Source of the DNA: Helicobacter pylori
GTDB lineage: Bacteria; Campylobacterota; Campylobacteria; Campylobacterales; Helicobacteraceae
Direction: 5' to 3'
Assembly (NCBI GenBank): GCA_008032935.1
Contig: CP032039.1
Coordinates: forward strand, 1,240,001 to 1,304,000
DNA length: 64,000 nucleotides
The notes under the pieces were generated by a model that had not been told where the DNA came from, ran no database searches, and was given only the letters and a program-made list of their open reading frames with translations. The position numbers and the translations under genes are program-made. Below, piece by piece: positions 21,195 to 30,943 of this stretch; the first letter of the stretch is position 1; every line of letters begins with the position of its first letter.

Positions 21195-23174
21195 ATGCTA
21201 AAAAAGATTTTTTATGGTTTTATCGTTTTATTTTTGATTATCATAGGGTTATTGGCCATTCTTATCGCTCAAGTCTGGGTAACTACGGATAAGGATATTG
21301 CCAAAATTAAAGATTATCGCCCGGGCGTCGCTTCACAGATTTTAGACCGAAAAGGGCGTTTGATCGCTAATATTTATGATAAGGAATTCCGTTTTTATGC
21401 GCGTTTTGAAGAAATCCCCCACGATTTGTTGAAAGCCTTTTAGCGGTAGAAGACACCCTCTTTTTTGAGCATGGGGGATTAATTTGGACGCTATCATGCG
21501 TGCTATGATTAAAAACGCTAAAAGCGGTCGTTACACCGAAGGGGGTAGCACTCTAACCCAACAACTCGTTAAAAACATGGTGCTCACGCGAGAAAAAACC
21601 CTGACCAGAAAGCTCAAAGAAGCCATCATTTCTATACGCATTGAAAAAGTCTTAAGCAAAGAAGAAATTTTAGAGCGCTATTTGAACCAAACTTTTTTTG
21701 GGCATGGGTATTATGGCGTGAAAACCGCAAGCTTAGGGTATTTTAAAAAACCTCTTGACAAACTCACGCTTAAAGAAATCGCCATGTTAGTCGCCTTACC
21801 CAGAGCCCCAAGTTTTTATGACCCTACCAAAAATTTAGAATTTTCACTCTCTAGGGCTAATGATATTTTAAGGCGGTTGTATTCTTTAGGCTGGATTTCT
21901 TCTAACGAGCTCAAAGGCGCTCTCAATGAAGTGCCAATCGTTTATAACCAAACTTCCACGCAAAATATCGCTCCCTATGTCGTGGATGAAGTGTTGAAGC
22001 AATTGGATCAATTAGACGGGTTAAAAACTCAAGGCTATACCATAAAGCTCACGATAGATTTGGATTACCAACGCTTAGCGTTAGAGTCTTTGCGTTTTGG
22101 GCATCAAAAAATCTTAGAAAAAATCGCTAAAGAGAAGCCAAAAACTAACGCCTCTAATGATGAAGATGAAGACAACTTGAACGCCAGCATGATAGTTACA
22201 GAAACGAGCACCGGTAAGATTTTAGCTTTAGTGGGGGGATTGATTATAAAAAAAGTGCTTTCAATCGCGCCACGCAAGCCAAACGGCAATTTGGGAGCGC
22301 GATAAAACCCTTTGTGTATCAAATCGCTTTTGATAATGGCTATTCCACGACTTCCAAAATCCCTGATACCGCGCGAAACTTTGAAAATGGCAATTATAGT
22401 AAAAACAGCGAACAAAACCACGCATGGCACCCCAGCAATTATTCTCGCAAGTTTTTAGGGCTTGTAACCTTGCAAGAAGCCTTGAGCCATTCGTTAAATC
22501 TGGCTACGATTAATTTAAGCGATCAGCTTGGCTTTGAAAAAATTTATCAATCTTTAAGCGATATGGGGTTTAAAAACCTCCCTAAAGATTTATCTATCGT
22601 GTTAGGGAGCTTTGCTATCTCACCCATTGATGCAGCTGAAAAGTATTCTCTATTTTCTAATTACGGCACCATGCTCAAACCCATGCTCATTGAAAGCATC
22701 ACTAACCAACAAAACGATGTCAAAACTTTCACGCCTATGGAAACCAAAAAGATCACCTCCAAAGAACAGGCTTTTTTAACCCTTTCAGTGCTGATGAATG
22801 CGGTAGAAAACGGCACGGGGCGTTTGGCTCGCATTAAAGGTTTAGAAATTGCCGGTAAAACTGGGACTTCTAACAACAATATTGATGCTTGGTTCATTGG
22901 CTTTACCCCCACCTTACAAAGCGTGATCTGGTTTGGGAGGGACGATAACACGCCTATTAGCAAAGGAGCGACAGGAGGCGTTGTGAGTGCGCCTGTGTAT
23001 TCGTATTTCATGCGTAATATTTTAGCGATTGAACCCTCTTTAAAAAGAAAGTTTGATGTCCCCAAAGGCTTGCGTAAAGAAATCGTGGATAAAATCCCCT
23101 ACTATTCAACCCCCAATTCCATCACCCCCACCCCTAAAAAAACCGACGATGGCGAAGAACCCTTATTGTTCTAA
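21195..23174 (+). CDS. pbp1A: Penicillin-binding protein 1A; three frame breaks
   Basis: Bifunctional class A PBP: an N-terminal membrane anchor (IVLFLIIIGLLAILIAQVWV), a GT51 glycosyltransferase that polymerises lipid II, with its catalytic Glu in EDTLFFEHGG and the motif GGSTLTQQLVKN, and a C-terminal transpeptidase that crosslinks peptidoglycan. The transpeptidase has SAIK (active-site serine), the SLN triad and KTGTSNNN. As given, the gene is broken into three frames. Adding one T at 21438-21441, one G at 21473-21477 and one G at 22233-22238 restores a continuous 660-residue protein; the third restores the SAIK motif. Three single-base losses in homopolymers of the major amoxicillin target are far more likely base-call errors than mutation. 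Amoxicillin-linked positions (S414, T556, N562, counted from SAIK as 368-371) are wild type. Confidence 0.92.
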
Positions 23175-23176
23175 GC

Positions 23177-23755
23177 CTACATGGCTATAGGGACTTTAAT
23201 GTCTCCGTAATTGATAGAATCTTTAAAGATTTCTTCCACTTTAGCCACAAGGATACTCACCGCTTGATTGTCTAAGGCCATTTTATGCAACCCTTCGCTC
23301 AAAGCGTCCTTATCAAAACCACGTGCACGCACCAACGCAAACACTTCCTCATTGTTAGGATTGATATAAATCCCTAAACGATCCACATTCATCAAGCTGT
23401 CATAAATGGGCTGTGTCATTTGGATAAACATTTCATTAGTGATCTTTTGCTTGATGCGATTGGTTTTGGAAAGGTAAGCTTCTTTAAGTTTATGCACAAT
23501 ATTTTGTGCCACTCTTATTGTCGCTCTCTTGGTAGCGATTTTTTCTATCTCTTCAGTTGTCTTACCATCTACAATGTGCGAGCTATCCACCCCTTGCGTG
23601 AGATACTGGCTGCGATTTTGCAACATCCAATAAGGCACATCTTGTAAAAAAGAATTTCTTTGTGAAGTGTTTGGGCAAGTGCAAGCCTGTAACATTAAAA
23701 CACCCAACCCGCATAAAACCAATTGCTTGCTTTTTAAAAAAGATTTTTCTAACAC
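23177..23755 (-). CDS. tipA: Tip-alpha, TNF-alpha-inducing protein
   Basis: Secreted H. pylori virulence factor that induces TNF-alpha in gastric cells and binds nucleolin. The product is 192 residues from a GTG start at 23755, placed 7 bases after AAAGGGG; the frame could extend to 23815 but that adds 20 residues of noise. It has a signal sequence ending at QACTC; the two cysteines at positions 25 and 27 are those known to link the active dimer. The lipobox-like LQAC could also suggest a lipoprotein, but the protein is known to be secreted. It converges with pbp1A, three bases apart, and the two may read into each other. The symbol is used loosely; Tip-alpha is the common name. Confidence 0.93.
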   Translation of the reverse strand: MLEKSFLKSKQLVLCGLGVLMLQACTCPNTSQRNSFLQDVPYWMLQNRSQYLTQGVDSSHIVDGKTTEEIEKIATKRATIRVAQNIVHKLKEAYLSKTNRIKQKITNEMFIQMTQPIYDSLMNVDRLGIYINPNNEEVFALVRARGFDKDALSEGLHKMALDNQAVSILVAKVEEIFKDSINYGDIKVPIAM

Positions 23756-23783
23756 GCTATCCCCTTTGATTTTGATTTTACAG

Positions 23784-23789
23784 AGTGTA
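23784..23789 (-). promoter_or_regulatory. -10 element of tip-alpha
   Basis: TACACT within GTTACACTCTG, 28 bases before the GTG start, is the best -10 candidate. The region upstream is strongly A/T rich, as usual for H. pylori vegetative promoters. Confidence 0.45.
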
Positions 23790-23883
23790 ACATAAATCTT
23801 TAAGATTTTAAACAATAATTAGGTAAAAAAATAAAAAAAATAAAACGATTAAATAATTGTTAAAAAAATCAACACGCAGTTGA

Positions 23884-24195
23884 GCATTAGAATAAGCCGG
23901 GTTCTGTCAATGGATGGCCATTTATCTGGGAAATATTTTGCAATATTCCTCAAGCGAAGCACGTATCAATTTAGACTTACCATGCGCTTCTTGCTACAAA
24001 TTGGGTTTACCCAAACAAGCTAAATTGCTTTAGCTCTGGTGGGCTCTTACCCCACCCTTTCACCCTTACCTTAAAAAGGCGGTTTGCTTTCTGTGGCACT
24101 TTCCCTTAGCTTGCGCTAGCCATCCGTTAGATGGAATTTTGTCTAATGTAGCCCGGACTTTCCTCTATTCTAAAATAGCGACCATCTTCTAATGC
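23884..24195 (-). ncRNA. rnpB: RNase P RNA
   Basis: Catalytic RNA of ribonuclease P, which removes 5' leaders from tRNA precursors. On the minus strand it shows the universal 5' core GAGGAAAGTCCGGGCTAC (about 24166-24149) and the 3' element ACAGAACCCGGCTTA (about 23908-23894). The ends are set by the P1 helix: GCATTAGAA at 24195-24187 pairs perfectly with TTCTAATGC at 23892-23884. This gives about 312 nucleotides, in the bacterial type A range. A TATACT/TAATAT -10 region lies just upstream and overlaps the end of dsbI. Confidence 0.95.
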
Positions 24196-24230
24196 GTTAG
24201 TATATTAGAAAAAAGTAGCTTTAAAAGAGT

Positions 24231-25703
24231 TTAAAAATTAAGGGTATAGAGAATATTTTTAGTATTCTCATAGCTCACAAGAATAAGCTCATTATCCCTA
24301 AACCCCCCAGCGCTGATATTTTTAATCTCTTTAGGCAAGCCATAAACTTCAAGAATCTCTTCTTTTATAGGGTCTATAACTAAAAGCGTGTTAAATTCTT
24401 TGCTGAACGCATAAAGCTTGTTATCTTTTAAAGCCAACGCGCTGATAACTAACTCGCCCAGTTCCCTTTTTTCTTTAAGTTTGGCATTACCCAGTTCCAG
24501 TAAAAACTCCCCATGCACCTGTTTGTCGCTATTGAGCATGGAGATAATCATCAAATCCTTATAGCGCTTGTTAGGAGCGGTGATCAAATAAGTGAATTTA
24601 GCCCCCCTTCTTGCAGTGCTAATATAATAGTTTTTCGCCCTAGAAGTTTTTAAGCGGCTGCGTTCCACTTCGTCAAAAGAGTTAGCCCCTTCTAAAAAAT
24701 AAGGGAAATTTTTAAGCGCATTAGCGTTTTTGTTAGGAGTGATTTCTACGCTCGTTTTATTATTACCCATGATCACAATGTTTTCATCTTCGTTAAAATC
24801 CGCCCCCACGAACGCCCCCACCGTCGCGCTATAATAGCTATCCAACACCATATGGCCATGAATGGTTTTCAAATCGTTACCCACAAGATAAAGCCCTTGG
24901 TTTTCTGTAGTAAGAATCGCCCTGTCTTCATTGAAATTCAAATCCGTGATCGCTCCATTCAGTTTTAAGGGAAGTTCTTCTTTTTTTCCAATCTTTAGAG
25001 TTTTTGTAATTTCTAAAGGCGAACGCTCATAATCATTATCTTTAGGCAAAGCGCTCAATTTCAAAGGCTCGCCCACACCTCTTCTGCCTAAAACGCTTCT
25101 TGGGAATTTCAAATGATCCCAATTCTCCATAGACCAGACCGATTCTTTCAAATTCCACGAAAACCGCACCGGATCGCTTTGCCCTATGTAAGGGAAAGGC
25201 CCGGTAGAAACAAACGCCTGTATTGCATTAGAACCCACCACCATAAAGAAAACATAAAAAGCGCTTTTTTGGAGTGCGTTTAACAAACGATCTTTAAAAG
25301 GTTGGGTATTAGGGGCAAAAAAGAGCAAAACCGCTAAAAGCGCCACCACGCTAAAAAAGACAAAAAGCGCCCAAAACTGCGTGTGCAAGCCCAAAATAGC
25401 GAGCGCAAAGCCCTGCCCCACATCTTCTAAGGCATGGCTACCGGTATGATAGAAGCTCTCATACAACCCGCTACTAGCCATAAGTAACAGCAAAGCAATG
25501 TATTTAGGCTTAAACCCAAAACGCACCACCAAAAGCGCCACCGCCCCTATTAAAATCATGTTGATACGTTGCGCCCAGCAAAAAATACAAGGCGAATCTT
25601 TCAAAACATAGCCAAAATAAAAATTCGCCAAACCCACAGGAAAGATCAAAATCCCTAAAATTGCCAAAGAAAAAAGATTGTAAAATCGGGTTTCTTTATC
25701 CAT
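24231..25703 (-). CDS. dsbI: DsbI, DsbB-like oxidase with C-terminal propeller-like domain
   Basis: Inner-membrane disulfide-forming protein of the epsilonproteobacterial DsbI family. The N-terminal part of about 200 residues has several membrane helices and the redox pair in DSPCIFCWAQR at about residues 37-41, equal to the DsbB CXXC. The remaining 290 residues are periplasmic and rich in repeated hydrophobic-acidic blades (LNFNEDRAILTTENQGLYLV, LKDNKLYAFSKEFNTLLVID) that suggest a beta-propeller. The length (490) fits DsbI, not DsbB. It starts 10 bases after the small partner gene dba, with GGGGGATGC as the ribosome site. Partner oxidoreductases are not in this window. Confidence 0.9.
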   Translation of the reverse strand: MDKETRFYNLFSLAILGILIFPVGLANFYFGYVLKDSPCIFCWAQRINMILIGAVALLVVRFGFKPKYIALLLLMASSGLYESFYHTGSHALEDVGQGFALAILGLHTQFWALFVFFSVVALLAVLLFFAPNTQPFKDRLLNALQKSAFYVFFMVVGSNAIQAFVSTGPFPYIGQSDPVRFSWNLKESVWSMENWDHLKFPRSVLGRRGVGEPLKLSALPKDNDYERSPLEITKTLKIGKKEELPLKLNGAITDLNFNEDRAILTTENQGLYLVGNDLKTIHGHMVLDSYYSATVGAFVGADFNEDENIVIMGNNKTSVEITPNKNANALKNFPYFLEGANSFDEVERSRLKTSRAKNYYISTARRGAKFTYLITAPNKRYKDLMIISMLNSDKQVHGEFLLELGNAKLKEKRELGELVISALALKDNKLYAFSKEFNTLLVIDPIKEEILEVYGLPKEIKNISAGGFRDNELILVSYENTKNILYTLNF

Positions 25704-25712
25704 GCATCCCCC

Positions 25713-25877
25713 TTATAGATTCATGTTAGGCAAAACGCTAGAGCTGTGGGCTATAAAAATAATAAACTCCACCAACCACACCACCATCAAAATCCCAAAC
25801 GCCCAATTTTCTTTTTCAGGCTTTTTAAACGCTATCAAAATAGCGGCTAGACTTAAGATTAGTCCCAAAAACTCCAT
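25713..25877 (-). CDS. dba: Dba-like small membrane protein, partner of DsbI
   Basis: A 54-residue ORF. It begins with ATG at 25877 after TTAAGGAACGGC and reads MEFLGLILSLAAILIAFKKP, a charged turn (EKENWAFG) and a second helix (ILMVVWLVEFIIFIAH), ending 9 bases before dsbI. I checked it codon by codon without a stop. In Campylobacter jejuni, dsbI is co-transcribed with a similarly small upstream gene, dba, needed for DsbI production; size, position and two-helix layout match. The name is by analogy, as I cannot align the two. A TATAAT box upstream supports this as the first gene of the operon. Confidence 0.8.
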   Translation of the reverse strand: MEFLGLILSLAAILIAFKKPEKENWAFGILMVVWLVEFIIFIAHSSSVLPNMNL

Positions 25878-25901
25878 GCCGTTCCTTAAAGTTTTCGTAG
25901 G

Positions 25902-25907
25902 ATTATA
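25902..25907 (-). promoter_or_regulatory. -10 element of the dba-dsbI operon
   Basis: TATAAT with GAG just upstream, 24 bases before the dba ATG. It is the only good -10 match between the end of mod and dba. Confidence 0.6.
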
Positions 25908-25984
25908 CTCAAAAACAAACTATTGGATAAATAAAAGATTAGAAGCGAGACCACTCAAGCGGTTTTAACCCCTTTTATTTCCAA

Positions 25985-27850
25985 TCAATACACCACGCTT
26001 AAACGCTCTTTAAAGCTAGCGTTGAGATTGAGAAAGGCTTGCAAGTCTATTTCTTCATAGCCGTCTAAAAATATCATTTCGTTTTTACTTTTGGCTAAAT
26101 ATTCTTGCACTTCTTCATCGCACACGATACAAAAGTAAGCGTCTTCGCATTTATAGAGTTTGTCTTTGATGATAATCTCTAGCGCACAATTGAGCGTTTT
26201 GCCGCATTGTAAGGCTAAATTTAGGGCTTTGTCAAAGGGCGTTAAATGGGAATGGTTGAAAAGCGTTATTTCTTCTTTGTCGTTTGTAATTTGCGCTTTG
26301 TCTTGTAAGGTATAAACTTTAAAGCCCAAATCCAAACCGCTATCTTTTGAGATTATTTTTTGAGCGGCTCTTTTGACCCTTTCTATGGTAATATCGCTAA
26401 TGACAGGCTTTGCGCTGTTTAAAACATTCTTGCAAAAATCATAAGCGCTTTTATCTTCTTTTATCTCTTCATCAATTTGAACTAAAATAAATTCCCTATT
26501 GCCTTGATCTTCTGCGTTTAATTCCATCACCGCATGCGCAGTCGTCCCGCTCCCAGCGAAAAAATCTAAGATGATGTCGTTTGAATTTGTAGAAGTTGAA
26601 TGCAAAATAATTTTTTTCATAAATTCTACGCCTTTTGGATAAGGAAAATATTCTCCCATTCCCAAACTTAAAAGCTCTTTAGTCGCCGCTTGGTTCATAT
26701 AACAATTATCGCTAAATATCAAACTATCAAAAGTCTTTTTTGTGGTTTTTAAATCCTTCAAATAGTGTTTATATATAAAAATGCGCTCGTTTTCTTTATG
26801 TTCTTTTTTAAATACTAAACGCCTTTCATCAATAAAATTTTGTATTGTTTTTTCTGTAAAAACCCAAGACCTACCTTCTGGAGGATATTCAATAGCTTTA
26901 GTATATGGATTAGTAAGTGGAAAATTTTGTATTTTAGCATAACCTGGTTTTGTAGGATTACCTGATGTCCACGCTCCATTAGGATCGTTATCGGGGTTTT
27001 TGTAATTCTCTAAATTCTTTTCTCCTCCCAAGAGATTTGTATAATTTTTATCTTTAGCATAGCAAAGTAAAAATTCATGCTGGTAATTTAATCCGATTTT
27101 TGCATCATTTGTTGTGGATTTTGTTTTACGGATAAAGTCTCCAACAAAATTATCCTCCCCAAAAATTTCATCGCACAAGATTTTTAAATTCGCGCATTCG
27201 TTATCGTCAATGCTAATAAAAATCACGCCATCCTCTTTAAGCAAATCGCGTGCTAATTTTAAGCGAGGCAGCATGAAAGAGAGCCACCCACTATGCGTCC
27301 CGCTCCCTTGAGTGTTTTTAAAAAATTTCAAGCTCTCGCTTTCTATCTCCTTTCCGTTTTCATCTATTTCCATTAAGCCCACTTCCCTTAAAATCTTTTG
27401 ATAATCTTTCCTGAAATTATCCGGATAAATAAAATTTTCGTTTGTCGTATTGTAAGGCGGATCAATGTAAATCATTTTGATTTTTTCGCTATAAGCGGAT
27501 TTTAAGAGTTTGAGTGCATCAAGATTGTCGCCTATGATAATAGCGTTGTTGGGGTGTTTGCTGGCTGAAGTTTGGGGCGTAAAAATTTCTTGTAATTTGA
27601 GTTGTTTTTGGCAAGGTTCAGAATAAAGAGCGTTAGCAAGCCCTTTGCCCGTCCAAGTGAGCTCATAGCCGCTGATATCATTCATGCTTTCATTAAAGCC
27701 TAAAAGCATTTTGATAGCACTTAAGCTCACTTGTCCGTCTTTTATCGTTTGTGGGAAATTCTTTAAAAGCATGTCAAAAAGGGGGTTATTTTCTTGCTGG
27801 CTTTGGATAATGTTGACACCCATTTTTTTGGCTTGATTTTTGTCTGTCAT
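25985..27850 (-). CDS. mod: Type III restriction-modification methyltransferase Mod
   Basis: N6-adenine DNA methyltransferase subunit that both methylates and supplies sequence recognition for the Res partner. Motif IV (IYIDPPYNT, about residue 130) comes before motif I (DFFAGSGTTAHAVMELN, about residue 430), the beta-class order seen in type III enzymes. The target recognition domain lies between them (about 250-400), a region expected to vary between strains. The 621-residue frame is intact and its ATG overlaps the res stop by four bases. I see no dinucleotide repeat or long homopolymer near the 5' end of the kind that makes some H. pylori mod genes phase-variable. The locus corresponds to HP0593. 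Confidence 0.93.
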   Translation of the reverse strand: MTDKNQAKKMGVNIIQSQQENNPLFDMLLKNFPQTIKDGQVSLSAIKMLLGFNESMNDISGYELTWTGKGLANALYSEPCQKQLKLQEIFTPQTSASKHPNNAIIIGDNLDALKLLKSAYSEKIKMIYIDPPYNTTNENFIYPDNFRKDYQKILREVGLMEIDENGKEIESESLKFFKNTQGSGTHSGWLSFMLPRLKLARDLLKEDGVIFISIDDNECANLKILCDEIFGEDNFVGDFIRKTKSTTNDAKIGLNYQHEFLLCYAKDKNYTNLLGGEKNLENYKNPDNDPNGAWTSGNPTKPGYAKIQNFPLTNPYTKAIEYPPEGRSWVFTEKTIQNFIDERRLVFKKEHKENERIFIYKHYLKDLKTTKKTFDSLIFSDNCYMNQAATKELLSLGMGEYFPYPKGVEFMKKIILHSTSTNSNDIILDFFAGSGTTAHAVMELNAEDQGNREFILVQIDEEIKEDKSAYDFCKNVLNSAKPVISDITIERVKRAAQKIISKDSGLDLGFKVYTLQDKAQITNDKEEITLFNHSHLTPFDKALNLALQCGKTLNCALEIIIKDKLYKCEDAYFCIVCDEEVQEYLAKSKNEMIFLDGYEEIDLQAFLNLNASFKERLSVVY

Positions 27851-30789
27851 GGCGTTTCCTTTAATGCGCTTTTAAGCGCACTTAATAAATCTTGTTTGTT
27901 AATGCGTGTGGCAAAAATAACTCGTATTTCTTTTTTCGCGTTCTTTAGATTTTGAGATAGCGTTTCAAAAAAGATCTTAGCGTAGTCCATTTTACGCTTT
28001 TCATCTGGTGGGATATCGCTTTCTTTTTCATAACCTTTGGTTTCGCAAACAAAAAAGATTTTTGCACCCTTTTCATCTTTAAGCAAATAAGCAAAATCAG
28101 GCTCATAGTTTTTATAAGGCGTTGGGATTTTAAATTTAGGGAGCTTGGCAAAAACTTCTATGCTTTTACCTTCCAGTGTTTGCACGCCCTCTTCACTCAC
28201 TTCTTCTTCAATTTTAGAATCATAAATGATCGTCTCATAAAGATAGTTTTGGCTTGGAGTTTGTGCGCTTTTGTATTTGCCTAATTTGTGTTTTTCAATC
28301 TCATTTTTGGGCGAGCCATCTTCACAATAAAGCGGATCGGTTTTATCAAAAGCCGTATTAGAAAAGGCGTTTTGGCAAAATTCATAACTCACGCAAGAAA
28401 GCAAATTTTCATGCAACTTATCTTTAATGATGCCTTTAAGCAATTTAAAGGCTTTTTTGGGTGAGTTTGTAAAATGCTCTTTGTTTAAAGCGTTGTAGAG
28501 TTCAAGCGTGAATTTTAAGGGTAAGCGCTCATCTTTGGCAAAGTCAAGCAGAAGCGCGTTTATTTCTTTTTGTAGGGCATTAGCGTAGTTTTTGACTTTT
28601 AGGGTGTTTGATTGCTCTGTGATGATTTGATTTGTTTTTGCATCATACCTTTTGCTTTCAAAGATGATTGCCTCACATATCACATGGCTTTCATTAAACG
28701 CTTTGGCGATAGATTCTATCAGCTTGTTTTTTTGGATATTTTGATAGCTTAATTGGCTTTGAGCGTTGATGGTTTGCCATAACTCTTTAAATTCCTTAGC
28801 TAAATTTTGGCGGATTTTGACTTTTTCTGGGGGCTGATTGGCGTTTATAATTTGATTGCGCTTGTTGGTTAGATCTTCAGCCATTTTAAAGGCGCTTAAA
28901 ACAGCGTGATATTCTTCATCGCTTAAAAAGCTTTTTATCCTTTCTTCGTTGTTTTGCATTATCTCGCAAATAGGGGCAATGATTTTGTAAGTGTTGTTTG
29001 TTTCGTCAAATTCTACGGCGTTTAATATTTCTAATGCATCGCAAAATTGATTGATCTTTCTTTCATTAAGCCCTAAATTGGCTAAATTCTCTCTGTCTAG
29101 CGCACTGCCACCACCAATAAAGTTGCTCGCTTCAATCTCTTTTTGCAAACCCTCTATAAAGCCCACTTCTTCGCCGCTCACTAGCATATCAAGGTAGTTT
29201 ATTTCATAAAAAGCGTTGTCATTGCCTTTTAAAAATCCATGCGTAACGCGCTTGCCCTCTTGATTAAGCGCGATCCTTAACCCGCGCCCCACTTGCTGAT
29301 GGCGGCTTGTTTCGCTAGTGGAATTTGCCAATTTAATAAGAGTAAAAATGTTTGGATTATCCCAACCCTCTTGCAAAGCCCACACGCTAAAAATAAAACG
29401 CAAAGGCGTTTGAAACGAAAGCAGTTTTTCTTTTTCGCTCAAAATCATCTTAATATCGTTGGCTTCAATATTTTCTTTGCTGCTTTCTTTTTTGCCCTTA
29501 TTGAACGCTACGCTATCGCCACTAAAATAGCCTTGATGGACGCGTAAATTACCGCTCTCATCAAAATCTCTCGCTAAATATTCTCTATAGCTTGGCGATA
29601 AATTTTCCTTTGTTAGAATTGAAGCGCGTTTGAGTTTGTAAAGCCTTTCAAATTCGGTTTTAATAAAGGGCGTGCCTTTGTTATCAATTTGCCTAAAATC
29701 CTCAATTTTTGGGATAAAAAACAGGCTTAACGCTTTAATATCTTGGTCAAATAAAAACGCCTCTTTTTTAAAATGCAAGGCAATGGCTTTTTCTAAAAGA
29801 GTGCTGATTTCATCTTGCGTGAGTTTATAAGAAGCCTTTTCAAGCGTAGCGCCATCGCTCAAATAAGCCTTGTCTTTGGTGGTTTTAACCAAGCTAACGC
29901 CGTTAAAAGAAGCGTTAATTTTGCCTAAATCCTCTCCCTTTGAAAGCGTGATTTGTTTAAGAATGCCCGCTTTGTAAAAGGCAATTTTTGCGCTTTTTGA
30001 ATCCGCATTGAGCAAAAACGGGCTTTGCGCATCTTGCATGACAGAATGGATGCGGATTTGTTTGACAAGGTAATTTCTAAACGCGCTGATTGAATCCAAA
30101 CAAAAGGCTACATTGCTTAAAGCATGCTCTTTTTCTTTGGCAAAAGTCGCCCCAAAGCGAAAATAAAGTGCGCCTATTTTACTAAAATACTTACCAAACG
30201 CCTCACCTTTAAGCAAATGCGGCTCGTCTATGATAGAAATAGGCTTTAAATCAGCGATATTTTCAAAAATGCTTTTGGTGTTAAAAAGGTTTTCGCTGTT
30301 TTTATTGAGTATGTTTCCCTCCTTGTCAATTGCGCTGTTAGTGAGGAGCAAAACGCTCAGCTCATCTTGGTTTTTAAGGTAATGGTTGATAATATTGCTT
30401 GGCGATTTAACCCCTTCATAAGTGTAGGTTTTCAGGTGGCGTTTGAATTCTAAATAAAAATAATCTTTCGTAAGGCGGATATTTTGCTTAACTGATTCTA
30501 AAATGGCTTTTCGCGGGACAAAGATGATGAATTTATTTTGCCCATAAGCCTTGTGGAGCGCAAAAATCAAATTCAAATAAGTGAAAGTTTTGCCCGTGCC
30601 TGTTTCCATTAAAACATCAACATTGAGCTTGCCGCTTAAATTTTTGACAGGAATTTCGCATGCGGCGTGAAATTGATTTAAACAATCTTTTAGATTTAAG
30701 GCATCGTGGCGCTTAAAATCAAAGCCATCTAAAAGCGTGATAATGTTATTAATACACTCTTGCTGGTAGTCTTGCTTTTCAAAAATCAT
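27847..30789 (-). CDS. res: Type III restriction endonuclease subunit Res
   Basis: Superfamily 2 helicase-nuclease that cuts DNA when two unmodified sites meet. In order: Walker A (METGTGKTFTYLNLIF, about residue 60), DExH-type box (SIIDEPHLLKG, about 185), helicase motif VI (RHQQVGRGLRIAL, about 500) and a C-terminal PD-(D/E)XK nuclease (YEPDFAYLLKDEK..FFVCETKG). The 980-residue frame is intact and all key residues are present, so it looks functional. It is translated just before mod through an ATGA overlap, giving the order res-mod on the minus strand. The locus corresponds to HP0592. Confidence 0.93.
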   Translation of the reverse strand: MIFEKQDYQQECINNIITLLDGFDFKRHDALNLKDCLNQFHAACEIPVKNLSGKLNVDVLMETGTGKTFTYLNLIFALHKAYGQNKFIIFVPRKAILESVKQNIRLTKDYFYLEFKRHLKTYTYEGVKSPSNIINHYLKNQDELSVLLLTNSAIDKEGNILNKNSENLFNTKSIFENIADLKPISIIDEPHLLKGEAFGKYFSKIGALYFRFGATFAKEKEHALSNVAFCLDSISAFRNYLVKQIRIHSVMQDAQSPFLLNADSKSAKIAFYKAGILKQITLSKGEDLGKINASFNGVSLVKTTKDKAYLSDGATLEKASYKLTQDEISTLLEKAIALHFKKEAFLFDQDIKALSLFFIPKIEDFRQIDNKGTPFIKTEFERLYKLKRASILTKENLSPSYREYLARDFDESGNLRVHQGYFSGDSVAFNKGKKESSKENIEANDIKMILSEKEKLLSFQTPLRFIFSVWALQEGWDNPNIFTLIKLANSTSETSRHQQVGRGLRIALNQEGKRVTHGFLKGNDNAFYEINYLDMLVSGEEVGFIEGLQKEIEASNFIGGGSALDRENLANLGLNERKINQFCDALEILNAVEFDETNNTYKIIAPICEIMQNNEERIKSFLSDEEYHAVLSAFKMAEDLTNKRNQIINANQPPEKVKIRQNLAKEFKELWQTINAQSQLSYQNIQKNKLIESIAKAFNESHVICEAIIFESKRYDAKTNQIITEQSNTLKVKNYANALQKEINALLLDFAKDERLPLKFTLELYNALNKEHFTNSPKKAFKLLKGIIKDKLHENLLSCVSYEFCQNAFSNTAFDKTDPLYCEDGSPKNEIEKHKLGKYKSAQTPSQNYLYETIIYDSKIEEEVSEEGVQTLEGKSIEVFAKLPKFKIPTPYKNYEPDFAYLLKDEKGAKIFFVCETKGYEKESDIPPDEKRKMDYAKIFFETLSQNLKNAKKEIRVIFATRINKQDLLSALKSALKETP

Positions 30790-30943
30790 TGGTGTTTTTG
30801 CCTTTGGTGTTTGCGAGCGTCTTAATCTAAAATGGGTAAAAACACAAAGCCCCTTTTTAGAGCTTGAGTTATCTTGAACCCATCACAATCAAGTTCTCAA
30901 AAATTTATTAAGAAAATCAATTCAAAACAAGAGTTTAGAGCCA

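Noticed and set aside
21195..23174. pbp1A as a true pseudogene
   Set aside because: Three one-base losses, all in homopolymers, match the error pattern of the window; all catalytic motifs are conserved after repair.
23884..24195. Possible small coding genes in the gap between tip-alpha and dsbI
   Set aside because: The gap is filled by RNase P RNA, with core motifs and a perfect P1 helix.
25702..25968. 88-residue plus-strand ORF
   Set aside because: Opposite the dba gene and promoter; composition is poor and there is no start context.
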